This document shows positions 33,085 to 44,073 of a stretch of 64,000 nucleotides of DNA, piece by piece; within the stretch, counting starts at the first letter, position 1; every line of letters begins with the position of its first letter. A model generated the notes under the pieces. It was not told the origin of the DNA, did no database searches, and worked only from the letters and a program-made list of their open reading frames with translations. The stretch spans positions 2,782,501 to 2,846,500 of the forward strand of contig CM074760.1 of NCBI GenBank assembly GCA_037355855.1, in the 5' to 3' direction. The DNA is from Pseudo-nitzschia pungens. Lineage: Eukaryota; Bacillariophyta; Bacillariophyceae; Bacillariales; Bacillariaceae. The translations under genes and the position numbers were made by a program.

Positions 33085-33994
33085 TGCGTTGATATCCGCT
33101 CGTCAGCGGTCTTCGGGGTCTAATCGTAGATAAACATCTTGTACTGCGTACTGAAAAATAGGGGAAAGCCTTAACAATAATAAGACGTAAAGTCCTGGCA
33201 AATCGTGAGTCTACAGTGGACTGTTCAAGGCCTATTGCATACACTCAAGCAATACAAAGCACTTCCCTAGAGGTACATCGGAATCGGTCGTAAAGGAGGG
33301 CATGATAGGTGTGTTTATTTTAGAGCATAAAAGAAAGAGTGAATAAAAGGGGAGCTGAGCCAAAGCGCTCAGCTCTTGTATCGTGACATCGATTCGCTAA
33401 CTCGCTAACTCGTATAATAACAGAACTCCTGTAGCTCTGGTACTGTATTCTACGAGTAGCGTACCGTATCGGAGTATCCGATTAATTAGATCGAATCGTG
33501 TGCTAGCGCTAGCTCGCTTATGCTAGCGCGTTGGGTAACTGTTTGGGCCGGGTATTCGGTCATGGTACACATTATACACCAATGACCCGACCCCGGCGGT
33601 AGCATGGTATCTTAGCATGGTACCATGGTAGGCTAGCATCTTTCAGTATCTCGTAGCCTTAGCAACCCTAACCCTGTAGTATTTAGCTACACCATAACAG
33701 GTGCTTTACTCGGGGTACGTACGATTGGTACAAATCGTACGCGGCGACCCTAGTAAACTCTGCTAGCATCCATACTAAACAGGATAGGTCTGCTGCTAAG
33801 CCTGCTGCTAAGCCTGTTGCTAAGCCTGTTGCTAAGCCTGTTGCTGAGCCTGTATGCTAGCAATTAGCACACAGCTCTAGCACTCAGCTCAGCACCTGTT
33901 AGTCAGTTACTGGAGGCTGCTGCCTGTAGCCCCAGTACACTCTCCTACACAGGAGCCTTAGCACAGATCATAGCACCACCTTGAATATCTTCAT
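33085..33994 (-). repeat. 3' LTR of the Copia element
   Basis: A 910-bp direct repeat identical by eye to 41101-42010 (offset 8016). On the plus strand it begins TGCGTTGATATCC and ends GAATATCTTCAT. The subterminal GATAT/ATATC words form short imperfect inverted ends, with TG and CA dinucleotides (CA is one base inside). It contains a 12-bp tandem repeat at 33791-33850. Confidence 0.92.
33791..33850. repeat. 12-bp tandem repeat in LTR (left copy)
   Basis: Five exactly phased copies of TGCTGCTAAGCC with single-base variants (TGTTGCTAAGCC, TGTTGCTGAGCC). The same array is in the right LTR. Confidence 0.9.
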
Positions 33995-34008
33995 AGTCCC
34001 CGTGATTC
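33995..34008 (-). other. Candidate polypurine tract of the Copia element
   Basis: Reads AATCACGGGGACTA on the element's coding strand, immediately before the 3' LTR. Position and purine content fit the plus-strand DNA primer site. The same CGGGGAC core recurs many times upstream in the element. Confidence 0.5.
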
Positions 34009-36027
34009 ATGCCAGTGGCCCTGTACTGAGCAACTATACTGGTCCCCGGAAACAGATACTCCCAGGGGAACACCAATACTCTTGCTTGTTGTACCAGGAC
34101 ACTTGGATGGATCATAACAGAATTCAGGGATGTGTCCATATAACTTGTCAGAGGTCAAACTGCATCAAATATTGCAGTTTCTTCTATCAGAGGCCCGGCT
34201 GATTCGTAGTACAAAAAAAAGGGGGTTGAACCATAGGACGTTTTGCCCTTGGTCCGATTCCTTGACACATACAAGGACAGATCAATCAGCCTATTGTCTT
34301 TCAAGTTTATAGTCCCCGGAACCGGTGTACCGGAGACTCCCAAACATATAACATATAATCAAATCTGAATCAAGGTTAAAGATCGAAGCGTTCGAAATGG
34401 GGTTGCAATCGGATAGAGTTGCAATCGAAATAAGGCTTCAATCGAAATCGAATCTGCTGCGTTCGAAGAATTCGTAATCGGATCTGCTGCGTCCGAGCTG
34501 CTTGTCAGGTACCTTGGTACCTGAAATAATGCAGCTGACAGCTCCTACCACGTGTATCGCTCGCAGTGGCTCTTCAACATGGGACCATTAATCAACTTGC
34601 GAATAGATCTGCAATGTTGCTGTAACTCGGTTCCTTCGCGATCCGGATTGTATCAGCAGCAATAGGCTCTCTGCTTTGTGGTATGCAACGCTGTAATGTT
34701 TCTTGTTGCATGGACTCTCCGGTCTTGTAACGTTGTTCCGTGTCCCCGGAATAAAGGTCTCCGGTTCAACAACTCGATCAAAGGGGCTTGCTACTCGCAT
34801 GGATCATACAATAGATCACAATTGGACCACACCGGTCCCCAAACTGGCTGCTGATAGCTCATTCATCGTGGCTAACATGACTCAGCTGAGAGGTTCAGCT
34901 GTTCTTGTGCATCCGCTGTTCGTACAGCTCCTGTCCTGCTTGGGCATAATTCCAGATCCGAAGCGCTGCTTCCTGGTCCGTTCGTTCCCGGAACAGTATA
35001 ACTGCCACTGTTCCACTCGGTCTCCGTAGAAACGCTTGTTGTCGTAGATCCAAAACGCGTTGCTCCTGCAACTCGATCGTTGGTTCGGTTGTCAATTTCG
35101 TTTGATCATGAGCAAGCTCTCCAACACGGAACCATTCCAATAGTCTGCATGGGATCGCTTGTCACTTCTTGGTATCAATCCAAATCATCGCTGCTCCTGT
35201 AAGGCTGTCGTCGGAACAGCAGCTCTTGATTCGTGGATCATATATTCAAAACCATGCTGCTCCTGTAACAGGACGACCGGTTCAATCGTTTGGTTGTCCC
35301 CGGAACAGCAGTTCTGTATTCACAGTATCGAACATAACAATTTTGATGCCACAGTTCCAATACTGGTCTCTGGACTGAATAGTTCGGTCCTTGATAGATA
35401 CATTCAATCGACAGTAGCAGTTAGCGTCGTTTAGAGTACGTCGTACACTGCTGAGATAGCGCCGTTCGAAATACGTCAGGCACGGGCGTATTCAATCGGT
35501 CGTGGCAATCAGCATCATCCGTAGTGGAGTAACTGAAATACATCCAATTAGTCACGGCAATCAGCATCATCCGAAGTACCTGAGGCACTGTTAGGTCATA
35601 CATTATGTGCTCGCCTAGCTGCCTGTCTCGTGTCAACTTCGATGCTGTTTGCAATCGTTTGTTCCACGCAACACCGTTGCGCTTTCAACAGGGTGTTGTC
35701 GTCGTGTCGTAACACTTCAGCTTCCGCATGAGCGTTCCTGCTTTGCAACATCTGCTGCTCTTCTGCAATCGCTCCAGCCTGCTGGCGTTCAACCTGTAAC
35801 AGGGACAACATGTCCCCGTATCAGTATCATTCCACATATACAGGCTTGATTCTTGCAAGGCTCGTACTCGGATAAATCACTGTTTAGTTCACTTGTGGCG
35901 GCTCCAACCATATGAGCGTACGCATGCTTTGCTGTAGCGTCAGCGCTCCACCTCTAACAGAGACCACACGTCCTTGTAGCTGGGGTGATCATATGCGCAT
36001 TGCTGTGAGTCGTCACACGCAACTCCG
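34009..36027 (-). other. Degenerate internal Copia sequence, no readable domain
   Basis: By position this should be reverse transcriptase and downstream pol, but I cannot read a continuous RT in any frame. The stretch is full of stops and of recurring GTCCCCG words (34042, 34312, 34742, 35296, 35812) and CTCCTGTAA/GGAACAGCAG-like words, suggesting heavy rearrangement. Confidence 0.45.
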
Positions 36028-36285
36028 TTACGCTTCTTCGTATTGGTCCAACATACGTATTGGTCCAACATACAGCCGTTCCACTGAACGTCCCTGCAGC
36101 CGGAGCACTTGTGTTGGTCTAAGCGTTCTGGTAAGCGGAGCACTGTCAGCATTCAGGTTGGTTGCATCCCGCAATCGTCTGGTATCGGCAGTAAGCCACA
36201 GCGTTCTGTGTCTGCAGGCTCGTTCCTTGGTAACTGCCGTCTCATCCTTTTCATGGTCTATGATCGCATCCAGTAGAGTGAACAT
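36028..36285 (-). pseudogene. Copia pol fragment, integrase-RT linker
   Basis: The frame contains LLDAIIDHEKDETAVTKE, matching the short conserved block (IVDHRKDE type) between integrase and reverse transcriptase in diatom Copia polyproteins. Only this block is readable; the following residues do not match. Confidence 0.6.
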
Positions 36286-36625
36286 ACGGCCTTCGTCGTC
36301 AGCTGAACTTGACAGTACACTTGAGCCGTTCGTCTCCTCTCTGGATCATGGCCTTATTTCCAATATGCTCATCGTAAGTGTCCCCGTAGGGTACGAACTC
36401 ATCCACATCTGGAATAGGGGCTTCTGGTTCTGCCATGGTAGCTGAATCGTCTGGCCAACTATCCCGGTGGTTCTCAAATAGTTCCTCAGGGTTTGGGGAT
36501 ATGCCTGTTGAAACTGAACATCAGTGTTCTAAAGCTTGTCCCCGATCTTGGATTCAACTGCTTGGTCGAACGAGTTCACTGCCCTCTTGACGTCGTGGGC
36601 TCTTCATCCTGCTTCAGTGACAGCT

Positions 36626-36826
36626 CTAGCACAGGGCTGCTTCGGTAAGGATCCAGTGACAGTGGCCACCTCCAAACATGCGTGCGCACGAACCAAGCCA
36701 GCGTTCGAGCTTCTCTGTACCATCAGAGAGATCAGTTCGATAGACAAAATCGTACCACTCGTGTGCTTGATACAAGGAGATGTCCGGCATGTGCTCATGT
36801 ACTAACTCAAACGGAGTTCTTTCCAT
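36626..36826 (-). pseudogene. Copia integrase C-terminal fragment
   Basis: The frame reads TPFELVHEHMPDISLYQAHE, then EWYDFVYRTDL and KLERWLG. This is the region of Copia integrases after the catalytic core (TPFE...G..PDIS...F.WYE). The catalytic DDE part upstream is not readable, so it is a truncated relic. Confidence 0.65.
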
Positions 36827-37092
36827 GCATGCTGGATCACTGTAGACAATCCTTTGGCTGATACCTGTAACAAGCTCACCACAGAATGCCCAAAGTTGCT
36901 TGAGGGATCTCTTCCGGGCAGTCTTCTTCCGAATGCTTCTGCTGAGATGCCCTATGCTGAGCTCTGCTTTGTTCTGGAAAGGACAGTGCGGCTGAGTGAA
37001 CGACTGGTGGATATTTGATCTTCAGACAATCAGCTGCTTGCTCCTTGCTGTGGATGGGGATGAATTCCTCATAGCCCTGGTTGTCGTTCAAT

Positions 37093-37768
37093 TCATAACA
37101 GGGGACAGTATGCGGGTTGATAGCAGGGAACGCCATAAGAGGCCAAGTCCCCACAGGTCTTGGTAGTACTAACAGGAGTACCACGCCATTCTGTCCTAGC
37201 TGTCTGATGCGGTGTCTTGCTTGGTCTTCTACTAGTACTTGCGCTCCTGCGCTCTCCGCTGCTTACTGGCTCTTCAGCAGTGGTTCTTAGTACAATGTAC
37301 TCATGGCAGGTGGGCGTCCTGAATACAGGTCCATCAAAGAGCGGCATTGCTCCTGCCGTCGTCTGGAGGTCGTAGGGAGCTCGGGATCGACTGGTTCGAC
37401 TGCATCGTCCCATTGGACATGCTTGTAAACGGATAACAGGCACAGGAGAACTGCAACGGGGATCCAATTCAAAGCGCTCGTGTCCATCAGTGTAAGCGCG
37501 CTCGTACAGAGGGGTATGCAGGGCGTTGATTGTAAGACTTGGTACTGAATCCACGTCTACATCGTCCCCGCAAGTCTTCAAGGAATCGCCCGAAAAAAAA
37601 AAAATATAGCCGCGCATCCAAATGCGATAGGAGCAGCTCGTCGCTCCAAAGAGGCTTGTCGTACAAATGGGGACGGAAATTGGACCGTGTTGCGACGGGC
37701 TCCAACTTGCGCTTGTTCGTCGTGGAAGGGGTCGAAATCGGTGCCGGTCCGATTCCTACTGGAGGCAC
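37093..37768 (-). pseudogene. Probable pol spacer of the Copia element, degenerate
   Basis: Two overlapping minus-strand frames (37617-37093 and 37768-37487) lie between the protease and integrase fragments, where the integrase zinc finger and core should be. Neither shows a recognisable HHCC or DDE motif. An A8 run at 37595-37602 (T on the coding strand, FFFF) may mark a frame break. Confidence 0.3.
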
Positions 37769-37932
37769 ATTGCCTGTCGGGGTATTAACCTTGGTCTGTT
37801 GTTGCCGCTATTGCTGAACGGCAGGGACAAACTTGGTCGAGTCGGGGGAATAAGGGTGTGATTGGCGAATTTCTGATTCAGCTTGCGGAAATTTCGTGCT
37901 TGCTGGATTCCAGGGCGCATCCCTTGTAGCAA

Positions 37933-38370
37933 TTACATGATCACACGTCCGCATTTCTTCTTTCGTGGGCGCCTGGAGGGGAAGTAGGAAACAGCACCAT
38001 TAAGCTGGAGCTTAATATCCAGTGTCGGGACCTCTTCGTCTCCATCTTCAGCAGTATGCTCGATGTGGATTGAATGAGATGAATTGGGGTCAAACTGTCT
38101 TGTCGTCTCATCCACTCGATTGTGTCCACAGTCTCTAACTTGGTTGGGGCAAAGCAAGCTGTGCTGTAACGTGTCCCCAAAATGTAGTGTCTCATGGAAA
38201 TAGATTAACCAATTCTTCCTAACTGGATCTGTACGAGAATCCACGTGGGAGGTGACTTGGTCTTCCAATAGAACCATGTTGCAACCAGCAGCTGTCGTAT
38301 CTGCGTGACTATCCAACTCATAGTTGCTTTCTGCAGGCGTTGCAGATCGTGCTGGTACATTCCTATACAC
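37933..38370 (-). pseudogene. Copia aspartic protease fragment
   Basis: The frame contains ELDSHADTTAAGCNMVLLED, where DSHADT is the Copia version of the protease active site, then FHETLHFGDTLQHSLLCPNQVRD and RQFDPNSSHSI, the block just after the protease (SL.CPNQ.R..G). Length and order within this block look normal, so this fragment is the least damaged. It lies downstream of the RNase H fragment, which is out of order for a Copia element. Confidence 0.75.
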
Positions 38371-39178
38371 CAGTGCTGAAATGGATCGACCGCGCTACAC
38401 TCCTAACAGAGTACATCGTAGCAGGTCTATCAACGAGCGTCATTGCTGTCGCTCATAGCATGCTGCCCTTGCTCATATCTTGTATCAGTCATCCTCATAT
38501 TTACCACTCTGTATCCTCTATTCTTGTAAGTCACGAGCGCTGTGACGTCACATCGCTCCTTACGTTAGATCGCCTTCAGTTCAATGCGCCCTGTCTACTA
38601 ACAATGCGCTGCGGGTCCATGCTGCGCTTGTTCCTCTGCTCCTACCAATCCTTTTAGCTGCTGCTATAGGCTTCATTCCTGTCAGGGCATCGATGTTGTC
38701 CTCTTGCTGCTGCTGCTGCTACTGCGTTCGCTGCAGCTGCTCTTTTGCTGCAAGGGCATACATGAGCATCGTCCCCGTTGTTCTTCAGGGGGGAGAGAAT
38801 CAATTGGTCAACGCTGCGTCTAGTATCCGCTGCAAATCGCGTCTAGTATCTAGCGTCTGCTGCGAATCCTCGCGTCTAGCGTCTGCTGCTATCGATCCGT
38901 CGCTATTGATTCGGTTGCTACGTCAATTCGTTGGTATCGATTCCTCGGAATACATCAATCCATCGAGCGCGCAGGAGCAACAGGAGGAACTCCAGGCGCT
39001 CTGGCAGGGACGGCAGTAATCTTTCTCGTAGACCAGTCGTCGGGCACTACCGATGACACCTTTTCTTCTGTCACGAGCAAAGATGGGCTTCTTGTTGAGG
39101 ATACTGGTGGTTTCAGGGCTTCTTTTTGCAAATACCTGCAAACATACAGGCCCTTCGGCCGTCAAACGTCATAGACAC

Positions 39179-39406
39179 TCAGGTTCGCTGTCTAGAAGAC
39201 ATACAGGTCCGCTGATGCTGCTGCCGCTGCTGATGCCGCCGCTTGTGCCCCTGCTCCTGCTCAATCTCAGATCCAAAGGTTGAGGTCTCGACAGTGGTCT
39301 GGCGTTTGCTGAACCACGGGATAGGGGCCCTGTTCAGGAACATAATAATTCCTGTATGGGATCTTCTTGTTGCCATGCATCCAGCATGATCGGCGTCAAC
39401 AAACAC
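39179..39406 (-). pseudogene. Copia RNase H N-terminal fragment
   Basis: The frame reads VFVDADHAGCMATRRSHTGI, then FLNRAPIPWFSKRQTTVETSTFGSE, the first half of the Copia RNase H (D.DHAG...TRRS.TG, WFSK.Q..VE.ST..SE). It is in the same frame as the upstream Gag/RT fragment and separated from it by a single TAG. The catalytic DN and C-terminal half are lost; the sequence becomes Gln/Arg-rich after TFGSE. Confidence 0.8.
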
Positions 39407-40162
39407 CTATTTGTATCGGGCATGCGCCTTGAGATAAGCGAACATGTGTAATACTTGATTCAAATGCCCTGTCCGCGCTTGCGCTAGGTATCTAGACATA
39501 ATAGATACAGGCATGACCAGATCCATTCGCCCAAGTTCACACAAGCACCTCAAGACGCAAATCAATCCTTGGTAGTAATTCTGTTGGCTTGGATCCAGTT
39601 CGGCGGTTACATCAACTTCAGGTCGATAGTCTGATGTCAGCGGGGTTGATACCTTGTTCGGAAGGTACTTGTAACCATATTGCTCAGTGCCAAGCTGCTT
39701 TTCCACCGCGTCGATGGCTTTCTTGGCATATTTCTCAGAGGACATCGCCCATTTGGGGATTGGGTCAGCAGTCATCATCCGGGCCGCATTCTCGTTGCGC
39801 ATTGCTCTCAGTTCCTCAGCAACAGCAAGCAGGATCGTATCAGATCGTGGTTGGATGTTGAGGTTTGGTTCTTGCTGGATCCTGGAGACTCCAAACGCAG
39901 CAGGAGCGATGGGATGGATTCCAGGTGCTCCAACAGGACGTGCTCCAACAACGGCGGCGCCAGCAACTCCAAGCGGGGGAGCACCGGCTCCAGGGACAGC
40001 GCCGCCTCCAAGGGCAGCGCCGCCTCCAGGGACAGCTCCAGGAGCGCCGGCGCCAGCGGCGACTCCAGTTGGGGGAGTGTCGGCTCCAGGGACATCCCCA
40101 GCAGCGTCGTCTCTGGCGGCGGCTGCAGCGGCGGCGGCTTGGCTTCTAGTTTGCTTGGCCAT
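39407..40162 (-). pseudogene. Gag-like N-terminus fused in frame to RT C-terminus (deleted Copia polyprotein)
   Basis: 251 residues. It begins MAKQTRSQAAAAAAA, a Gag-like start, with a Gly/Ala/Pro-rich stretch to about residue 90. At about residue 155 it becomes pol: LPNKVSTPLTSDYRPEVDVT, then DPSQQNYYQGLI..LR.LCELGRMDL, then HLNQVLHMFAYLKAHARYK. These are the final RT residues (NYYQ.LIG.LRW..ELGR, HL..V..IFAYLK) seen just before RNase H. Protease, integrase and most of RT are therefore deleted between, without breaking the frame. Such an internally deleted Gag-RT/RH shell is typical of a non-autonomous derivative. Confidence 0.7.
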
Positions 40163-41100
40163 GATTGTCTTGCTCTGATTAACTAACTTGCTTCAGTTTC
40201 TAAACCAAATTCTTTTGTGGTGGGGACTGTTTCCATCCAAGTTGTCGATCGAAAGTTCTGTATCGGTCTCGTGTCGACGTTCGAAAGAAAAGGTATCGCG
40301 TATCACATCAGCGTTTCGAAGGTATCACGTATCATGTCAGCGTTTCGGTGTCAACACCTTCGTGTCAACAGTTTCGTGCCGACGTCTAAAAAGGTATCCG
40401 CATCGATGGTTCCGATTCGATGGTTGGCTAGCAAGGTATCCAAATGGTTGGTTACGACCAAAAAGAAGAATTCTATTCGGTCTTTCTGCTCTGGGCCAAT
40501 CGATTTGATTTTGAGATATGACAGATCTCAGGGTTCTTGGCTTGTCCGATTCCAAATTCCCTTGGCTAAAATCAAAAAATCAATGGTATGGCAGATTTGA
40601 GGTTGTCTGCGCCTCGTTGTTTCGGATGGGACTGACGTCATGTCCTTGGTCTGCTGGACACTGTCTTCACTGGAAAGTACGTGGTGGTCTGTCTCCACGA
40701 AAATTCTTAATTCTTTTCCAGCGTTGTTCCATCCCCGGCAAACGTCCCCTTGAATCCTGTAAAATAACAGGGAATCATGGACGCTGCTTTCTCCACGTCC
40801 ATCTGCTCCTTCCCCACCGGACTGAGCCTCCATGGAGCCACCATGACGCTCAGCTACTGAATATGAATATCAATAGATCCGCAGAGGTGGATGTGCGGAC
40901 TCCGGTCGGTTCGCGGGTCTGGGGAAGGGCTCCCCATTAACATCAGGGATCTCGCGATGTCAGCTGCTGGTCCAGTTTCAGCCGAGGTTTTACATCCAAG
41001 TGTAGGCATGGATGCCAGTGGTGATCAGCCAGCTGGGTTTCTTCACACGCTCTAGCCGGCGTCCCGGTTCGTAGTGGGTCGAGCGGTGGGTCTGATAAAC

Positions 41101-42010
41101 TGCGTTGATATCCGCTCGTCAGCGGTCTTCGGGGTCTAATCGTAGATAAACATCTTGTACTGCGTACTGAAAAATAGGGGAAAGCCTTAACAATAATAAG
41201 ACGTAAAGTCCTGGCAAATCGTGAGTCTACAGTGGACTGTTCAAGGCCTATTGCATACACTCAAGCAATACAAAGCACTTCCCTAGAGGTACATCGGAAT
41301 CGGTCGTAAAGGAGGGCATGATAGGTGTGTTTATTTTAGAGCATAAAAGAAAGAGTGAATAAAAGGGGAGCTGAGCCAAAGCGCTCAGCTCTTGTATCGT
41401 GACATCGATTCGCTAACTCGCTAACTCGTATAATAACAGAACTCCTGTAGCTCTGGTACTGTATTCTACGAGTAGCGTACCGTATCGGAGTATCCGATTA
41501 ATTAGATCGAATCGTGTGCTAGCGCTAGCTCGCTTATGCTAGCGCGTTGGGTAACTGTTTGGGCCGGGTATTCGGTCATGGTACACATTATACACCAATG
41601 ACCCGACCCCGGCGGTAGCATGGTATCTTAGCATGGTACCATGGTAGGCTAGCATCTTTCAGTATCTCGTAGCCTTAGCAACCCTAACCCTGTAGTATTT
41701 AGCTACACCATAACAGGTGCTTTACTCGGGGTACGTACGATTGGTACAAATCGTACGCGGCGACCCTAGTAAACTCTGCTAGCATCCATACTAAACAGGA
41801 TAGGTCTGCTGCTAAGCCTGCTGCTAAGCCTGTTGCTAAGCCTGTTGCTAAGCCTGTTGCTGAGCCTGTATGCTAGCAATTAGCACACAGCTCTAGCACT
41901 CAGCTCAGCACCTGTTAGTCAGTTACTGGAGGCTGCTGCCTGTAGCCCCAGTACACTCTCCTACACAGGAGCCTTAGCACAGATCATAGCACCACCTTGA
42001 ATATCTTCAT
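41101..42010 (-). repeat. 5' LTR of the Copia element
   Basis: Matches the left LTR base for base as far as I can see, at a fixed offset of 8016. It contains the promoter for minus-strand transcription. The 12-bp tandem array is at 41807-41866. Confidence 0.92.
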
Positions 42011-42015
42011 ACCAG
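42011..42015. repeat. Target-site duplication, right copy
   Basis: ACCAG directly after the right LTR, matching 33080-33084. Confidence 0.65.
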
Positions 42016-42432
42016 AGCAGTGTCGTTGGACTAGCACTATTTGCAACTGAGTCAAGTACAGGACCAAGCACATTGAATGGCAATCTGAACTTGAATTCCT
42101 GTGCAGGGAGTCTTGAAGTTTGTTATACAAGGTGTCCACCAATACTACAAGCAAAAAGAAGATCGAAACCTCACAGACAACCAACAACAACAGGAGGAAA
42201 GAGGAATGCATAATGATACTACAACTACATGATGTACTTGTTGTGAACCTGGAGCAGCAGACAGAGAGGACATACTTGTACCCCCATTACGACCAACTTT
42301 GATTTTCACATCTCCCTCCATTCATTCCATGCGGAAATGCAGCAGTTGCAGGAGGAAGTAGGGCAGTAGCAAGATTCAGTTCATTGAGACCTCTAACCAA
42401 AAGGCAGATTTTCTCACTAAGCCACCATGATC
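42016..42432 (+). pseudogene. Older Copia RNase H C-terminal remnant
   Basis: On the plus strand, opposite to the young element, the sequence reads RTKHIEWQSELEFLCRE near 42045-42110 and IQFIETSNQKADFLTKPP just before TGA at 42430-42432. These are the conserved end of Copia RNase H (RTKHI...FIRE and Q.AD.LTKP). Stops and frame changes lie between them. The young element is inserted just upstream of RTKHI, so this remnant is the host of a nested insertion. Confidence 0.75.
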
Positions 42433-42797
42433 CGAGAAAGACCACACATTGGTCTTGTTTTATTTGACATTGCTGTGCTATTATTACTGAATATTATTAC
42501 TGAATAGAAGTACTTCGTAATTCGTAATAGTCACGTATTTCTACTTCAATTTTCAGATTGCATGTAGATTTTACTCGGTGACGACAGAGTTTAGCCATCA
42601 ACGTGCTATGTCAAAAGAACATACACTAAGGCCTACACTCGTGCTCCGTGCAAACTTGGTGGATAAATACTTTTGGACGATATATTTATCCACCTCTGTC
42701 TCCATTCGATTGGACTACTAGGCCTCGTTCTTGAACAAGGCCAAGCAAGCAACCAGATGCAAACAGCCAAAAAATTATTACATAAAACTGGTCTACA
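42433..42797. other. Intergenic region upstream of pseudouridine synthase
   Basis: About 360 bp of AT-rich DNA between the Copia remnant and the next gene. It could include a decayed LTR of the older element, but no second copy is in the window to confirm that. Confidence 0.4.
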
Positions 42798-43943
42798 ATG
42801 TTTAGATTGATTGGAGTACAAGTACGAGCTCTTGGATTTAGAGGTTATGCATACTCTATGGCCATCCCCGTCGCTGCCACCAAACATGATGATTTTACTC
42901 CGTTAACACTGTTTCACCGAATACGACAGTCGAGATACGTATCATCAACGCGTCAAAACTCAGCAGATGTTGCCGCACAATGCAAGGAAACGAACACGAA
43001 GATGGTTCGCCTTTCAAAGCGCATGGGAGAGCTTGATTTGTTCAGTCGACGAGAGGCCGATCGATTGATTCAAAATGGTCAAGTTCTCGTGGATGGAGAA
43101 GTAGTTGAGATAGGACACAAAGTGCCCTCGGATTTGCGAGTCGATCGCATCGAAGTCATCAATGTTGTAGATTGCGCAAGTAGCGACCAGGGACAAAAGA
43201 AAGTAATGAGCAGAGAGAATGTACTGACCGCCGTGATATTGAACAAACCAAAGGGATACGTCTCGGGCCAAGCCGAACACGGCCACCCGCCAGCGATACG
43301 GCTCTTGACATCGAGAAACAGAATATGGGAGAAAAACAATAGCGAGAAAGAAACGAACAGTGATCAAAGGGGCAACACTGGTTTCAAAAGAGATGACGAC
43401 AATAGAGAGCACTTCTCCGATTGGAAAGGTTTTGCGCCTGCGGGTCGTCTAGACTTGGATTCAACGGGTCTCCTAATATTTACCAAAAACGGCGTTTTGG
43501 CAAAGAAACTGATCGGGGCATCGTCATCCGTCGAGAAGGAATACATTGTTGATGTCGAACCCGCAATGCATCCCACAAAGAAAGAGCTCGCAATTGACCC
43601 GAATTTCGTGCTGCCCTCTCAATCTGATAGTCAACAGTCGTTCGATTTGTCACGTATCCTGCGGGGAGGTGGATTCTTGTTGGGAGACAATCGTCCGCTG
43701 AAACCGTGCCCGAAAGCTAGATGGATCACGAAGGGAAAGAGGTTACAGATAGTTCTCACAGAAGGACGAAAGCATCACATTCGCCGATTATGTAGGGAGC
43801 TATTGGGATTTCATGTCGTTGGACTTCAACGTGTCAGAATCGGCACTATTGAGCTGCCTCCAGAACACATTCTTCCAGAAGGATGCTGGAGACCTTTGCA
43901 CCGAGCAGAAATAGAATGCCTATTAGCTGATAGTAGACAATAG
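42798..43943 (+). CDS. RNA pseudouridine synthase, RluF/RsuA family
   Basis: 381 residues, one exon. Residues about 70-120 are an S4 RNA-binding domain (RLSKRMGELDLFSRREADRLIQNGQVLVDGEVV.IGHKV). The catalytic domain follows: VILNKPKGYVSG, then PAGRLDLDSTGLLIFTKNG, whose GRLD aspartate is the nucleophile of the family, then KEYIVDVEP, and GRKHHIRRLCRELLGFHVVGLQRVRIG. The order and the GRLDLDSTGLL wording fit the RluF/RluB/RsuA branch that modifies large ribosomal RNA. A roughly 30-residue charged insertion (EKETNSDQRG...) sits before the catalytic motif. The first 60 residues are basic, Ser/Arg-rich with few acids, consistent with an organelle transit peptide, so a mitochondrial or plastid enzyme is likely. 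The exact RNA target cannot be read from sequence. Confidence 0.88.
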   Translation: MFRLIGVQVRALGFRGYAYSMAIPVAATKHDDFTPLTLFHRIRQSRYVSSTRQNSADVAAQCKETNTKMVRLSKRMGELDLFSRREADRLIQNGQVLVDGEVVEIGHKVPSDLRVDRIEVINVVDCASSDQGQKKVMSRENVLTAVILNKPKGYVSGQAEHGHPPAIRLLTSRNRIWEKNNSEKETNSDQRGNTGFKRDDDNREHFSDWKGFAPAGRLDLDSTGLLIFTKNGVLAKKLIGASSSVEKEYIVDVEPAMHPTKKELAIDPNFVLPSQSDSQQSFDLSRILRGGGFLLGDNRPLKPCPKARWITKGKRLQIVLTEGRKHHIRRLCRELLGFHVVGLQRVRIGTIELPPEHILPEGCWRPLHRAEIECLLADSRQ

Positions 43944-44073
43944 CGCAGATTGTATTCCACATTCGCTACAATTCATAATACGAACTATCACCCACTGTAA
44001 TGAAAAACCTTGAAACGTTCAAACTATGTTTTCAAATTTGTTTAGGTTTTGATGCCATTGACCTCTCATCTTC

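Larger units (their letters stand above)
33085..42010 (-). mobile_element. Copia-type LTR retrotransposon, recent but non-autonomous
   Basis: An 8.9-kb element transcribed on the minus strand: 5' LTR at 41101-42010, 3' LTR at 33085-33994. I found no difference between the two LTRs by eye. The coding strand begins, inside the 5' LTR, with a TATCAGA-containing candidate primer site (about 41088-41097) and ends with a purine tract, CACGGGGAC, at about 33996-34004 next to the 3' LTR. The interior is broken: a Gag-like N-terminus fused to the RT C-terminus, an RNase H fragment, then downstream protease, integrase-end and linker fragments out of the normal Gag-PR-IN-RT-RH order, all with stops or frame changes. 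It cannot encode its own proteins, so any recent movement must have used enzymes from another copy. Confidence 0.85.

Noticed and set aside
33660..33680. CCCTAACCCT resembling telomeric repeat
   Set aside because: It is a single short match present in both LTR copies, so it belongs to the LTR and is not a telomere trace.
21228..42638. ACTAAGGCCTACAC shared by 21228-21241 and 42625-42638
   Set aside because: A 14-bp match found twice in 64 kb is within chance expectation, and the flanks do not align.
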